From the NCBI RefSeq assembly GCF_950066645.1, contig NZ_CATMFB010000013.1, positions 1-64,000 of the forward strand: DNA of 64,000 nucleotides, given 5' to 3'. Below, in pieces: positions 7,902 through 16,400 of the stretch; the first letter of the stretch is position 1; each line of letters starts with the position of its first letter. The translations under genes were made by a program, and so were the position numbers. The notes below the pieces were generated by a model, which made no database searches, was not told where the DNA came from, and saw only the letters and a program-made list of their open reading frames with translations. Source of the DNA: an uncultured Thalassolituus sp. (lineage in GTDB: Bacteria; Pseudomonadota; Gammaproteobacteria; Pseudomonadales; Oceanobacteraceae).

Positions 7902-9352
7902 CAAGTTTACGTCAAGCTCGAATGGATGATCACTGGAGGAGAGCCTTTGTAAGGACTTACCCTCTATTTTTACAAAATATCGAGTTTACCGAAGGTAAAG
8001 TATTTGGTGATACCAAACTAACACTTAAACCTGGTATGAATGCTATTGTCGGGAAAAACGGGATAGGTAAGAGCAATTTTATTAGGGCAATTTATAATTC
8101 ACTAAGAAGCGATTCCAGCAATAGGCAGAAGTTTTCAAAGCTATTAGATAAAAGCAAGATCAAGTTTGATTTGATTATATCTGGCGAAAGTTGCTCATTT
8201 GATCTTAGTCCTTTCGAGAAAAATGAAATTGAACAGGATGTATTATGTTTGCTTTTCGATCCCTGCACACTAATCCCTGAAATACAGAAGCTATTCGTCC
8301 AACAAGAAAATTTGGATGAATTGTTAGAAAGCTTTAGCCCCAACAAATTGTCAGATGATGAGTTGAAACTGGCAAACTTCATAACCAATACCGAGTATTC
8401 ATCTATAGAGATAATTAACATTGAAGATGAGTATGAATCATTCCCAATGTTACCGTTTTTTTCAGTCGCGAGAGGTGGAGTTGAATATGATAGTCGAGAC
8501 ATGGGGCTAGGTGAGTTGTCACTTTTGTACTATTTTTGGATTATCGACTACATTGTAAAATCTAAAAGCAATAGCTTGCTAATCATCGAGGAACCTGAAA
8601 GTTTCCTTCCCCCCTTAATTCAAAATAGGCTATGTGATGTCCTGGCGATGACTTTGGCAACTAAGGGAGTCGCGTGTTTAATATCAACACATTCAGAGCA
8701 TATACTAAGAAAAATACCTAGATCTCATGTGCACATAATGAGCCGGGTATTGAATAAAATACGGTTTTTCAGTGCAGCCTCGGATATTGCGCAGATGGAT
8801 GTGCTTGGACTCACTGCACCCAAGAAAGGCCTTTTGTTTTATGAAGGTAAGGCCGCATTCCTTTTTGCACACTCACTAATCAAAGCGTCGCCATTATTTG
8901 TGTCGGATAGCTTCCTATATCATTGCTCTGGTTCAGAAGGAGATGTTTTGCAAGATCTAAAGCGTTTCCCTGTTGTCCTAGATGATTTTTCGTTTATTGC
9001 AGTCTTTGACGGCGATTGTAGAGGCAAGATGGATGATCAGCTCACGGACTTCGAAAACTATATATTCTTACCATCAGCATTATCTCCTGAAGAACACCTT
9101 ATTTCTTATTAAGGGGGTATAGATATAGTTGATGTTGCTAACTATATAGGAAAGCCAGTTGAGCTTATGAACGCAGCAATTGATGTGGCCGCTGGTTCTG
9201 ATTGCCACGATTACTTTTTCGAGTTAGCAAGGGTCCTCGCAATATCATATGAAGAGGTATTCTCAAAACTATGTGATTTATGGGTTGGTGATGAGAGTAA
9301 TAAAGAAAGTGTTAAGGAATTCATTGGTAAACTTGAAACTCTTGCCGCATAA
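7898..9352 (+). pseudogene. OLD-type ATPase with TOPRIM domain, interrupted by one in-frame TAA near the 3' end
   Basis: The frame from ATG 7898 would give 484 residues if the TAA at 9110-9112 (codon 405) were read through. The part before it has Walker A GKNGIGKS (52-59), an ABC-like signature GLGELS (about 203), Walker B LLIIEEPES (about 226-234), an H-switch STHSEH (about 263), then TOPRIM motifs FYEGK (about 311) and VFDGDCRG (about 368). The 79 codons after the stop remain open in the same frame. Architecture matches OLD-family nucleases of phage-defence systems (GajA-like). Start overlaps the DUF262 stop, so the pair is translationally coupled. The 404-aa product may retain some function. 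Confidence 0.8.
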
Positions 9353-9381
9353 GCTGCTAACAAGCGACTGTAGTTGAAATC

Positions 9382-9477
9382 TGATCCTACCCCGATTTAA
9401 CGGACACCAAAGTCAAACTGACGAGGTGTCCAATGCCGAAATACTCTCAGCCGAGAACACCTGACGATATCCAATAA
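9382..9477 (+). mobile_element. IS3-like left-end remnant
   Basis: TGATCCTACCCCGAT at 9382 followed by ACGGACACC and then GAGGTGTCC just before ATG 9433 resembles the left terminal repeat and orfA start of IS3-group elements. The ORF reads MPKYSQ and then leaves the transposase pattern, stopping at 9475-9477. Only about 70 bp of the element remains. It marks the right border of the AT-rich island. Confidence 0.45.
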
Positions 9478-9612
9478 AGTCTCCATTCATAACGGTTCCG
9501 CCAATCCGTTGGCCCCGTGCTGGCCGTATGCTATAACTGATCTACTTCGCGCCATTGGCGTCCGACGCATAGATATTGCGCCGGTTATGGAAATCAAAGT
9601 AAAGGACTATTC

Positions 9613-10359
9613 ATGCACCCACCCGCGTATCCACATGATGAAATAAAGAGTCTGTATCCAGGCGTGTATCTGCTGCACGGAAGTATTCGCATGGGGCCGG
9701 GCATGAGGATGAACCGGAATATGGTCATCCTTAAGAACGGATCGGAGCTGACCTTAGTCAATCCGGTCCGGATGGATGAAAGACGTCTTGCCGAGCTGGA
9801 CAGGCTTGGTGACGTCAGGCACATATTGAGGTTGGGCGATTTTCATGGCCTTGATGATGCCTTTTACCTTGATCGGTATGGTTGTGAGTTCTGGGCTCAG
9901 GAGGGCCAGGCCACCTACAAAGCGCCTGAGCCGACCAGACGTATCTGTTCTTCTTCTGAAAGCCCATACCCTGACTCAGAGTTTTTCATTTTTGAGACGG
10001 CCAGCTACCCCGAAGCTGCACTGCTTCTTAAGGAACACAAGTTATTGATCACTACCGACAGTGTGCAGTATCACGCAGACTGGAGTTACTTCAGTTGGTT
10101 TACAAAGTTTGTATTTAAACTTCTGGGCTTCAGAATAGGTATGAATATCGGGCCTCCCTGGCTTAAGCGCGTAACCCCAAAGGGTGGTACTTTGCAAACG
10201 GATTTTGAAAAACTGCTGGCACTGGATTTCAATTCAGTGGTCGCTGCTCATGGGGCGCATATGGCGACAGGTGCTAAAGAGGCCTTATATGCCGAAGTCA
10301 ATTCTGTGTTTCATCAGAGCCCGGAGCGAAACCGCCGGGAACCGACGTTACCTCAATAA
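9613..10359 (+). CDS. metallo-beta-lactamase-fold-like hypothetical protein
   Basis: A 248-aa cytoplasmic protein. Its pattern (an N-terminal YPGVYLLHGSI strand, a MVILKNGSELTLVNP strand, LGDVRHILRLGDFHG, and a late VVAAHG) resembles degenerate MBL-fold proteins of the DUF4336 type. The canonical HxHxDH zinc motif is not present; the matching loop reads GDFHGLDDAFY, so hydrolase activity is doubtful. AAGGA precedes ATG 9613. It lies just outside the island and has the composition of the host genome. Confidence 0.55.
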   Translation: MHPPAYPHDEIKSLYPGVYLLHGSIRMGPGMRMNRNMVILKNGSELTLVNPVRMDERRLAELDRLGDVRHILRLGDFHGLDDAFYLDRYGCEFWAQEGQATYKAPEPTRRICSSSESPYPDSEFFIFETASYPEAALLLKEHKLLITTDSVQYHADWSYFSWFTKFVFKLLGFRIGMNIGPPWLKRVTPKGGTLQTDFEKLLALDFNSVVAAHGAHMATGAKEALYAEVNSVFHQSPERNRREPTLPQ

Positions 10360-10405
10360 ATTATTCAGATGACTGATCATCGATGACAAATAAGGAAAGA
10401 AAGTA

Positions 10406-11059
10406 ATGAAGAGTTTGTATGTCCTGTTGCTGTTGGTCGTAATGACAGGCTGCACAACGGTTAAACACAACGGTCGCGAGACCTTTGTTGAATCCGTAGA
10501 TTTTCCTGCCTCGGGTGATGTGATGACAGCATCCGTGGGCGAGAATATGGTTCTTAAAGGAACTAAGACGGAAGAGAGCGTGTTGCTGCAGGTTCAGGAG
10601 CCCATTAACGGTGCTCTTTATGAGATTCCCGCTATTGAGTACCGTCATCTTGGGTATGACGAACGTCAGGATTTTTATTCTGCTGTCGGGGTCGTCAGAG
10701 GCTTGTTGGCCGATCCCGTTCAGGCGCTGTCTCTGAAAAAGTATCAGGGCTCCGAGGTGTGTATCATCACTATTTTTGGCATGAGTGTGTGCTACGAGGG
10801 GAAATTTGAGCGGCGCAGGGAGCTTGCCGAGAGCGGCGATAACTTTCAGAAAGCGCTGGTATTCAGTGGGCTCGACGGCGATGAGCTGCGCATTGGGTAC
10901 AGAGAGTTTGAGGGGGATGCAGTGGTTCAGTCGGCAGACGATGAGGCCCGGTTTAATCTGGCTTCGTCAGATACCATTGAGTACAAAGGCGCTGTGCTTG
11001 AAGTGCTTAAAGCCAGTGACAATAGCATTACTTATAAAGTACTTCGCAGCTTCGATTGA
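10406..11059 (+). CDS. hypothetical lipoprotein
   Basis: A 217-aa protein with a lipoprotein signal peptide: MKSLYVLLLLVVMTGC, lipobox VMTGC with the acylated Cys at residue 16. The rest is hydrophilic, beta-rich and without a recognised domain; two cysteines (VCI, VCYEG) flank residue 120. It should be anchored in the inner or outer membrane facing the periplasm. The start has a strong AAGGAAAG site and follows the MBL-like gene by 46 bp on the same strand. Confidence 0.7.
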   Translation: MKSLYVLLLLVVMTGCTTVKHNGRETFVESVDFPASGDVMTASVGENMVLKGTKTEESVLLQVQEPINGALYEIPAIEYRHLGYDERQDFYSAVGVVRGLLADPVQALSLKKYQGSEVCIITIFGMSVCYEGKFERRRELAESGDNFQKALVFSGLDGDELRIGYREFEGDAVVQSADDEARFNLASSDTIEYKGAVLEVLKASDNSITYKVLRSFD

Positions 11060-11117
11060 GGCAGGCCGGGAACTGCCCATTAGAGAGCTGGTGCTGTTCC
11101 CGGTGAATAAAATGCAA

Positions 11118-12101
11118 CTAGTCCGGATCTGACACCCGGACGACCACACTGCCGTGCTTTCCCGGTTTATCCATTACCTGATGGGCGTCACGAATATCTG
11201 TCAGCGGAAAACTCGCGTGAATGACCGGCTGAAAGTTACCCTGGCGCGCGAGATTTGCTAATGCGGTAACGTCAGCGATGTCTTCGCGGGCGGTACCGGT
11301 AATTTCCCGGCGGCCTTCACGATCTTTATGCAGAAAGGAAAGTAGGGTGTCGTTCATATCTGCGACGACTCTGAGCAGGCGCCCATTGGGCTTCAGGGTA
11401 CGTTTGCTGTCTTTCCAGCGGGCATTGCCTACCGTGTCGAGAATAATATCCCAGCGGTGGGTGTAGTCGCGGAAGTCTTCGGTCTCGTAGTTTATGACGT
11501 GATCCGCCCCTAGTGCTCTGACTGCGCGGGTAGAGTGATAGCTGCAGACTGCGGTCACGGTCGCACCGGCTTGCCTGGCCAGCTGAATCGCGGCGCTTCC
11601 AACGGTGCCAGTCGCACCATTAATCAGTACATGCTCACCTGCACTCAGCTTGCCTTTGTGAAACAGAAAGTCGAGTGCTGCTGTCCCTCCAAAACATAAC
11701 GCAGCTGCCTGCTCCCAGGTGAGGTTGTCGGGTTTTCTGACGATCAGGGCATTCTCTGGCAGAACAACATATTCGGCATGGGCACCCAGGCGAATGCCTG
11801 TCATCGCAATCACGTGATCACCGGGGTTAAATTGTGTGACGCTCTTTCCTGTCCGTTCGACTACTCCGGCCAACTCAGAGCCCAGCACTGGCTGGCGCGG
11901 GCGGAAGAAGCCAAAGAAGAGCCGGACGATGACGCCGAAACCCGTTGGCACGTTAAGGCTGCGGATTCTCCAGTCGGCGGAATTCACGCAGGTGGTAATA
12001 ACGCGGATCTGTACATCGTTATCCCCGGGGTGTGGTGTGGGGCGCTCTTCGAGTGTGACGACGTCGGGCCCTCCGTAGTTGCGGCATACTGCTGCTTTCA
12101 T
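11118..12101 (-). CDS. NAD(P)-dependent alcohol dehydrogenase / quinone oxidoreductase (MDR family)
   Basis: About 327 aa, medium-chain dehydrogenase/reductase fold. The N-terminal GroES-like part (MKAAVCRNYGGPDVV) is followed by the nucleotide-binding motif INGATGTVGSAAIQLAR (near 145-161). No structural zinc Cys cluster is seen, as in quinone-oxidoreductase-like members. ATG 12101 is chosen over an upstream ATG at 12128 because AGGAGA stands 8 nt before it. It is the last of three minus-strand genes beginning at 12926. Confidence 0.82.
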   Translation of the reverse strand: MKAAVCRNYGGPDVVTLEERPTPHPGDNDVQIRVITTCVNSADWRIRSLNVPTGFGVIVRLFFGFFRPRQPVLGSELAGVVERTGKSVTQFNPGDHVIAMTGIRLGAHAEYVVLPENALIVRKPDNLTWEQAAALCFGGTAALDFLFHKGKLSAGEHVLINGATGTVGSAAIQLARQAGATVTAVCSYHSTRAVRALGADHVINYETEDFRDYTHRWDIILDTVGNARWKDSKRTLKPNGRLLRVVADMNDTLLSFLHKDREGRREITGTAREDIADVTALANLARQGNFQPVIHASFPLTDIRDAHQVMDKPGKHGSVVVRVSDPD

Positions 12102-12128
12102 AACATTCTCCTGATGTGTGGTGATCAT

Positions 12129-12344
12129 TCAGTTCTTTAAGCGCGCCAGTGTGTTCAGTATCAGGCCATGATCACGAATCTGACGAAGCAGACCAAGCAG
12201 TTCGGACTGATCGCGAATAGTGATATCGAGCGTAATCACAGTGCCTGACGTCTGTACTCTGGCGACATGGTTCTGAAGAAAATGGAAGGGCCCGGCGGCC
12301 GGGCCTTCCAGTTCTAACCGGTAGCACTCTGCTGCGGCACTCAT
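12129..12344 (-). CDS. small hypothetical protein (71 aa)
   Basis: A 71-residue protein starting at ATG 12344, three bases after the stop of the OMP gene (TGA at 12350-12348), so translation is probably coupled. The sequence alternates strand and helix patterns (TVITLDITIRDQSELLGLLRQI), suggesting a single small ferredoxin-like or ACT-like domain, but no family is recognised. Its position between an OMP and an oxidoreductase suggests co-expression. Confidence 0.55.
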   Translation of the reverse strand: MSAAAECYRLELEGPAAGPFHFLQNHVARVQTSGTVITLDITIRDQSELLGLLRQIRDHGLILNTLARLKN

Positions 12345-12347
12345 GGC

Positions 12348-12926
12348 TCACCAGTGATAGCCAAGGCTAAGGCCTGTTGTCGTGCCAGACAGATCGATGT
12401 CTGAATTATCCAGAGTCACTTCACCATCGACGTAGCGGATGTCTGCACCGACGGTGACAGACTCGCCGAGGGAATAGTAGGTACCGACACTGACCCAGAA
12501 CGACGTTGTCTGGTCTTCTTCATTTTCAGAAACAGAGCCAACTCTGCTTTTCTGCTCGGCGTTAATCAGGGCAATTCCGCCACCCAAATAGGGTTGGAAC
12601 CCGGTGTCATAGTCGAATACTTTGCGCAGGCCGAGGTGAGCTTCGGCAGTGTAGGTTTCGTACTTATCACCACCGGTTTTTCGCTCGCTACCGGTACCGT
12701 ACAGATCGAGAGCAATACTTACCGGCCAGCTCTGTCTGCGAACGTCGGTCAGTATGGCGATGGCACCGTGCTCATCGTTTTTTGCCCAGTCGTCTTCTGC
12801 GATTGGCTTAGAGCCGAGTAGCAGGCTGGTGTGGCCTGTCCAGTCATCAGCGTGCGCATTGGCTGTAACAACGGAGGCGGTCATCAGCGCGGTGGTCAGG
12901 AGTGTTGCTGGCATAGCAGTTTTCAT
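12348..12926 (-). CDS. outer-membrane beta-barrel protein
   Basis: A 192-aa protein with a Sec signal peptide (cleavage near ANAHA, residue 26). Alternating amphipathic strands with aromatic girdle residues follow, and it ends in LSLGYHW, the C-terminal aromatic expected for a BAM substrate. It resembles small YfaZ/OmpW-like 8-strand barrels; function unknown. It is the first gene of a three-gene operon, with palindromic sites directly upstream at 12993-13030. Confidence 0.75.
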   Translation of the reverse strand: MKTAMPATLLTTALMTASVVTANAHADDWTGHTSLLLGSKPIAEDDWAKNDEHGAIAILTDVRRQSWPVSIALDLYGTGSERKTGGDKYETYTAEAHLGLRKVFDYDTGFQPYLGGGIALINAEQKSRVGSVSENEEDQTTSFWVSVGTYYSLGESVTVGADIRYVDGEVTLDNSDIDLSGTTTGLSLGYHW

Positions 12927-12992
12927 CGTGTTTTACCTTCTCTGGTTGTGTTGGGAACGATGAGAAGGTTACGGTGTGGACGGGGTCGCCAC

Positions 12993-13030
12993 ATCACATC
13001 ATGATGTGATTCTGCGATGTGATCATGTGA
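12993..13030. promoter_or_regulatory. operator array: 18-bp perfect palindrome plus two further TGTGA half-sites
   Basis: ATCACATCATGATGTGAT at 12993-13010 is a perfect palindrome. The half-site GATGTGAT recurs directly at 13016-13023 and TGTGA again at 13026-13030. The array sits between the divergent OMP gene and kinase gene, where it could control both. The order TCACA-N6-TGTGA is the inverse of a CRP site, so the binding protein is unknown. Confidence 0.55.
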
Positions 13031-13066
13031 GTATGCTGATCAACCAAATAAAACATGGAGAGCACG

Positions 13067-13567
13067 ATGCCTGTGGCAAACGACAGACGGGTTGTGATAT
13101 TCGGCAACTCCGGATCAGGTAAATCGACGTTGGCACATCACCTTGCGGAGGCAGAAGGTCTGGAGCATCTGGATCTGGATACGCTGGCCTGGTCGCTGAC
13201 GGATATGCCTCCCGAGCGTAAGCCTCTGGGAGAGTCGCAGGCAGAAATGCAGGCTTTTCTCGATAATCATTCTGCCTGGGTTATCGAAGGCTGCTATGCC
13301 GATCTGCTCGACTACGTACTGCCTGCATCCACTGACATTATTTATATGAATCTGCCGGTAGAAGCGTGCGTAGCAAATGCAAAAGCACGTCCCTGGGAGC
13401 CCCACAAATATGCGTCTCAGGAGGCTCAGAATGCCAATCTCGATATGCTGATTAATTGGATCAGGCAGTACGACGACCGCGACGATGTTTTTTCGCGGAA
13501 GGCACACGAACGCCTGTTTGAGACCTATGAGGGAGACAAGACGGTTTACACCAGTAACCGTCGGTGA
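13067..13567 (+). CDS. small P-loop nucleotide kinase-like ATPase
   Basis: About 166 aa. A Walker A, GNSGSGKST, lies right after the first strand (VVIFGNSGSGKST), with an adenylate/shikimate-kinase-like fold, LDLDTLAW after the P-loop helix and VIEGCYADLL as the second substrate strand. Such proteins are annotated as AAA or FlaR-like kinases; the substrate is unknown. ATG 13067 is chosen because GGAG at 13057-13060 is correctly spaced; an in-frame ATG at 13055 would overlap that site. Confidence 0.75.
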   Translation: MPVANDRRVVIFGNSGSGKSTLAHHLAEAEGLEHLDLDTLAWSLTDMPPERKPLGESQAEMQAFLDNHSAWVIEGCYADLLDYVLPASTDIIYMNLPVEACVANAKARPWEPHKYASQEAQNANLDMLINWIRQYDDRDDVFSRKAHERLFETYEGDKTVYTSNRR

Positions 13568-13604
13568 GCACAGAGGGGAGCGCAGCGGAATCAGCCAGGA
13601 TCTG

Positions 13605-16274
13605 TCAGAGCAGGGCCAGTTCTTCCGCGCGTCTCAGTGCTGCACGGCGGGTGTTTACTCCCAGCTTGCTGTAAATATTCTTACTGTGGGTTCTGAGCGT
13701 ATTGAGTGACACAAACAGGCTGGCTGCGATTTCCGGGCCGGTCATGTTGCTGTCGAGCGCCCGCAGCACATCCAGTTCCCGCTCTGACAGTGCTTCCAGC
13801 AGAGGCTCCGCCGATGTTGTGTGTCTTTTCGTTGGCACTGGGGGATGAGACGGCTGATCGTTCAGCCACAGTGCTTTCAGCCACGAGGGAGCACTGCGGG
13901 AATAGTCACTTTCTTTGATCCACCGGTTTATTGATGGCAGTTCATAAATAAACACACCTGCATTTTGTTCTGCAGCGGGGGAGGTGAATGCGGCATCCAG
14001 ATAGTGACGGGCATTCGTAGTATTCCCTTGCAGGTGAGAAACATAGGCCGCGATTAACAGCACTTCTGGCAACATGCCGGGCCGGGGGTTTTCTTCCAGA
14101 GCGATCATTTTCTCCAACAGCGTCATTATCTCTGACAGGCTGCTGTGTGTATTTTCTAGTCCGGCAGTGGCAATTTCGATCTGAACCAGCGTCAGTAATG
14201 AAAATACATTCAGGACATGAGGCTCGTCACTCAGAGAAAGCTCACAATGGTTTGCCCAATGCTGTGCCGCCTGCAGATTGCCGGCTGCCAGCTCGAGTCG
14301 TGCCCGCCGGGCTTCTAGGGGCTCAAACTCAGGTGTTGGGTTGGGAATACGAAGGCTCCCGGCTTCGTCCATTAAATCCAGCGCGTCGCGGAAATTGCCA
14401 TGTCTGGATTCAAGCATGGCTTTGACTATGTACCAGTGATGAGCCGTCTCCATCAGTCGTGACTGCTCGCCCAGTGCCTGAGCGTGTTGAAGGTGTTGAT
14501 GCGCCTGTACGTTATCACCCCGTCGAAGAGCAGCAACCGCCAGCGTCACGTAGATATCTGCGCTTCCCTGTGGGGCTAGTGGATACGGAGCAATCATTTT
14601 CAGTGCCCGCTCGCACAGCCTGATGGCTTCAGGTGTCTGCCCCTGCATCATGCGGATACTGGCGAGCAGAAATACAGAACTGACCGCGCCACTGATCTCG
14701 TTGTCGCGGCGCATTGCCTCATAGCCAGATTGTACCGCTTGTGATGCGCCTTCGATGTTGCCGCTTCCCCACAGTACAAACCCTTTCAGGATGTCAGCGG
14801 CGCCACGCCATGTCTGTTCAGATTCAGGCAGCAGAGATAAAGCTTGGTCGGCGTGGGAAATAATACCTGCGAAATCGCCCGTTGCGCCTGCGACATAGGC
14901 CCGGCAGATAGAGAGTATGCCTGCCAGTGCTGCATTAGTTGGATTCTCAGCGGTGGCTTGTTCGGCATAGCACATCCACTGTTGTGCTGATTGTGGATCG
15001 TAAGAAATGAGTGCCAGAGTATAGTAAGTCGCAATGACCGGATGGCGGCTGGCTACGTTTTCGGGGAGCGATTTTACCCACTGAATAAAGGTTGCTTCCG
15101 GTTCTGACTTTCTTAATGTCGGCCAGCTTTGGGCAATATAGTCGGCCGCCAGAGAGTACTCTTCAGCAAGCAGTGCATGCTGAATCGCCTCATGCGTTTC
15201 GCCCTGAGTGTGAAACCATTGACTCGCGCGGGCATGAAGCGCGGCGGTATCGATATTATTGTGCTTCGCCTGGCTGCGCAGAACATCGGCAAACAGGTGG
15301 TGATAACGATACCAGTGCCGATTTTCATCCAGTGCAATCAGAAAGAGGTTCTGCGCTTCTATATTTCGCAGAAGTTCTGCACTGTTGTTGATGCCGGTTA
15401 TTGCATCACACAGATCAGAATTAAAACGTGCGGCGATCGAGGTCTTCAGCAGAAATTGTTGAATGTCTTCGCTCTGCGAGTTCAGTACTTCCTCGGCCAG
15501 GTAGTCGATAACAAACCGGTGACTGCCGGTAAACGACCGAATAAACGCATCCTGGTCAGTGGTGTTTTTTAATGACAGTGCGGCCAGTTGCAGCCCCGCG
15601 ATCCAACCTTCTGTTTTATTTTCCAGCGCGTCGATCTGTGCTGAACTGAGCGAAGAAGTCATCACCGTACTGAAGAATCCTCCGGTCTCTTCTGAGGTGA
15701 ATCTCAGGTCGTCCGCGCGGATTTCTGACAGTTCTCCTCGAACCCGCATCCGCGCCAGCGGTAAGGCCGGGTCTTCGCGTGTCGTGACCACCCAATGAAC
15801 TGTCTCCGGAAGGTGTTCGAGCAGGAAACTGAATGCCTCGTCGGCGGCCTGCGAATCCAGCTGGTGGTAATCGTCGAGAACAATAACAACGTCTGTTGAG
15901 CGCGTGCCGTCGGGTGGGGTGGTCAGCTCCTGCAGCAGTGCTGTCAGTACGGATTCCAGCGTCGGCTGGCCGCTCGCGAGAATCGCTGCCGTCGCATTGA
16001 CGGACGCAGGTAATGCCTTATTTAACGCTGCCACGATGCCTGCAAGAAACTTGAGAGGTTCTGCGTCATTCGCGTCGAGAGACAACCAGGCTACCGGTTG
16101 ACTGCAGCCCTCAATCATCTGACTTGCGAGCGTTGTCTTTCCAAAGCCCGCAGGCGCAGATACCAGGGTCAGGCGCTTCTGCAGCAGCGATACCTTGTGG
16201 ACGAATCGATCACGTTGCAGTGCCGCTGTGTGGCGCGGTGCATGTAGCTTGGTAGGGATTACTGAAAGAGGCAT
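13605..16274 (-). CDS. MalT-like LuxR-family STAND transcriptional regulator
   Basis: An 889-aa protein. The N-terminal NTPase has Walker A SAPAGFGKTT (about 39-48) and Walker B VVIVLDDYHQ (about 127-136); a long TPR-like helical region follows; the C-terminus is a LuxR helix-turn-helix (LSERELDVLRAL... NTLRTHSKNIYSKLGV, about 825-880). The architecture is that of ATP-dependent LAL regulators, which bind an inducer and ATP, oligomerise and activate transcription. No sugar genes lie next to it, so the inducer and targets are unknown. The ribosome site before ATG 16274 is weak. Confidence 0.88.
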   Translation of the reverse strand: MPLSVIPTKLHAPRHTAALQRDRFVHKVSLLQKRLTLVSAPAGFGKTTLASQMIEGCSQPVAWLSLDANDAEPLKFLAGIVAALNKALPASVNATAAILASGQPTLESVLTALLQELTTPPDGTRSTDVVIVLDDYHQLDSQAADEAFSFLLEHLPETVHWVVTTREDPALPLARMRVRGELSEIRADDLRFTSEETGGFFSTVMTSSLSSAQIDALENKTEGWIAGLQLAALSLKNTTDQDAFIRSFTGSHRFVIDYLAEEVLNSQSEDIQQFLLKTSIAARFNSDLCDAITGINNSAELLRNIEAQNLFLIALDENRHWYRYHHLFADVLRSQAKHNNIDTAALHARASQWFHTQGETHEAIQHALLAEEYSLAADYIAQSWPTLRKSEPEATFIQWVKSLPENVASRHPVIATYYTLALISYDPQSAQQWMCYAEQATAENPTNAALAGILSICRAYVAGATGDFAGIISHADQALSLLPESEQTWRGAADILKGFVLWGSGNIEGASQAVQSGYEAMRRDNEISGAVSSVFLLASIRMMQGQTPEAIRLCERALKMIAPYPLAPQGSADIYVTLAVAALRRGDNVQAHQHLQHAQALGEQSRLMETAHHWYIVKAMLESRHGNFRDALDLMDEAGSLRIPNPTPEFEPLEARRARLELAAGNLQAAQHWANHCELSLSDEPHVLNVFSLLTLVQIEIATAGLENTHSSLSEIMTLLEKMIALEENPRPGMLPEVLLIAAYVSHLQGNTTNARHYLDAAFTSPAAEQNAGVFIYELPSINRWIKESDYSRSAPSWLKALWLNDQPSHPPVPTKRHTTSAEPLLEALSERELDVLRALDSNMTGPEIAASLFVSLNTLRTHSKNIYSKLGVNTRRAALRRAEELALL

Positions 16275-16347
16275 CGCCAGTCCCGGGCTGCTCGGAGTGT
16301 CCGAGGATAACAGAGCGAGGCGAGTGGAGAAAATTTAACGGAGGAAT

Positions 16348-16382
16348 CAGAGCCCAGAGAACAACGTTTCCCTGGGCTCTGA
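16348..16382. terminator. stem-loop downstream of rhlE
   Basis: Perfect 11-bp arms TCAGAGCCCAG/CTGGGCTCTGA with a 13-nt loop, just after the rhlE stop. There is no T run on either strand, so it is a weak terminator or an mRNA 3'-end protector. Confidence 0.5.
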
Positions 16383-16400
16383 TCGGAGCAGCGGGCTTAA

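Noticed and set aside
12993-13030. CRP binding site
   Set aside because: Half-sites are in the order TCACA-N6-TGTGA, opposite to the CRP consensus TGTGA-N6-TCACA.
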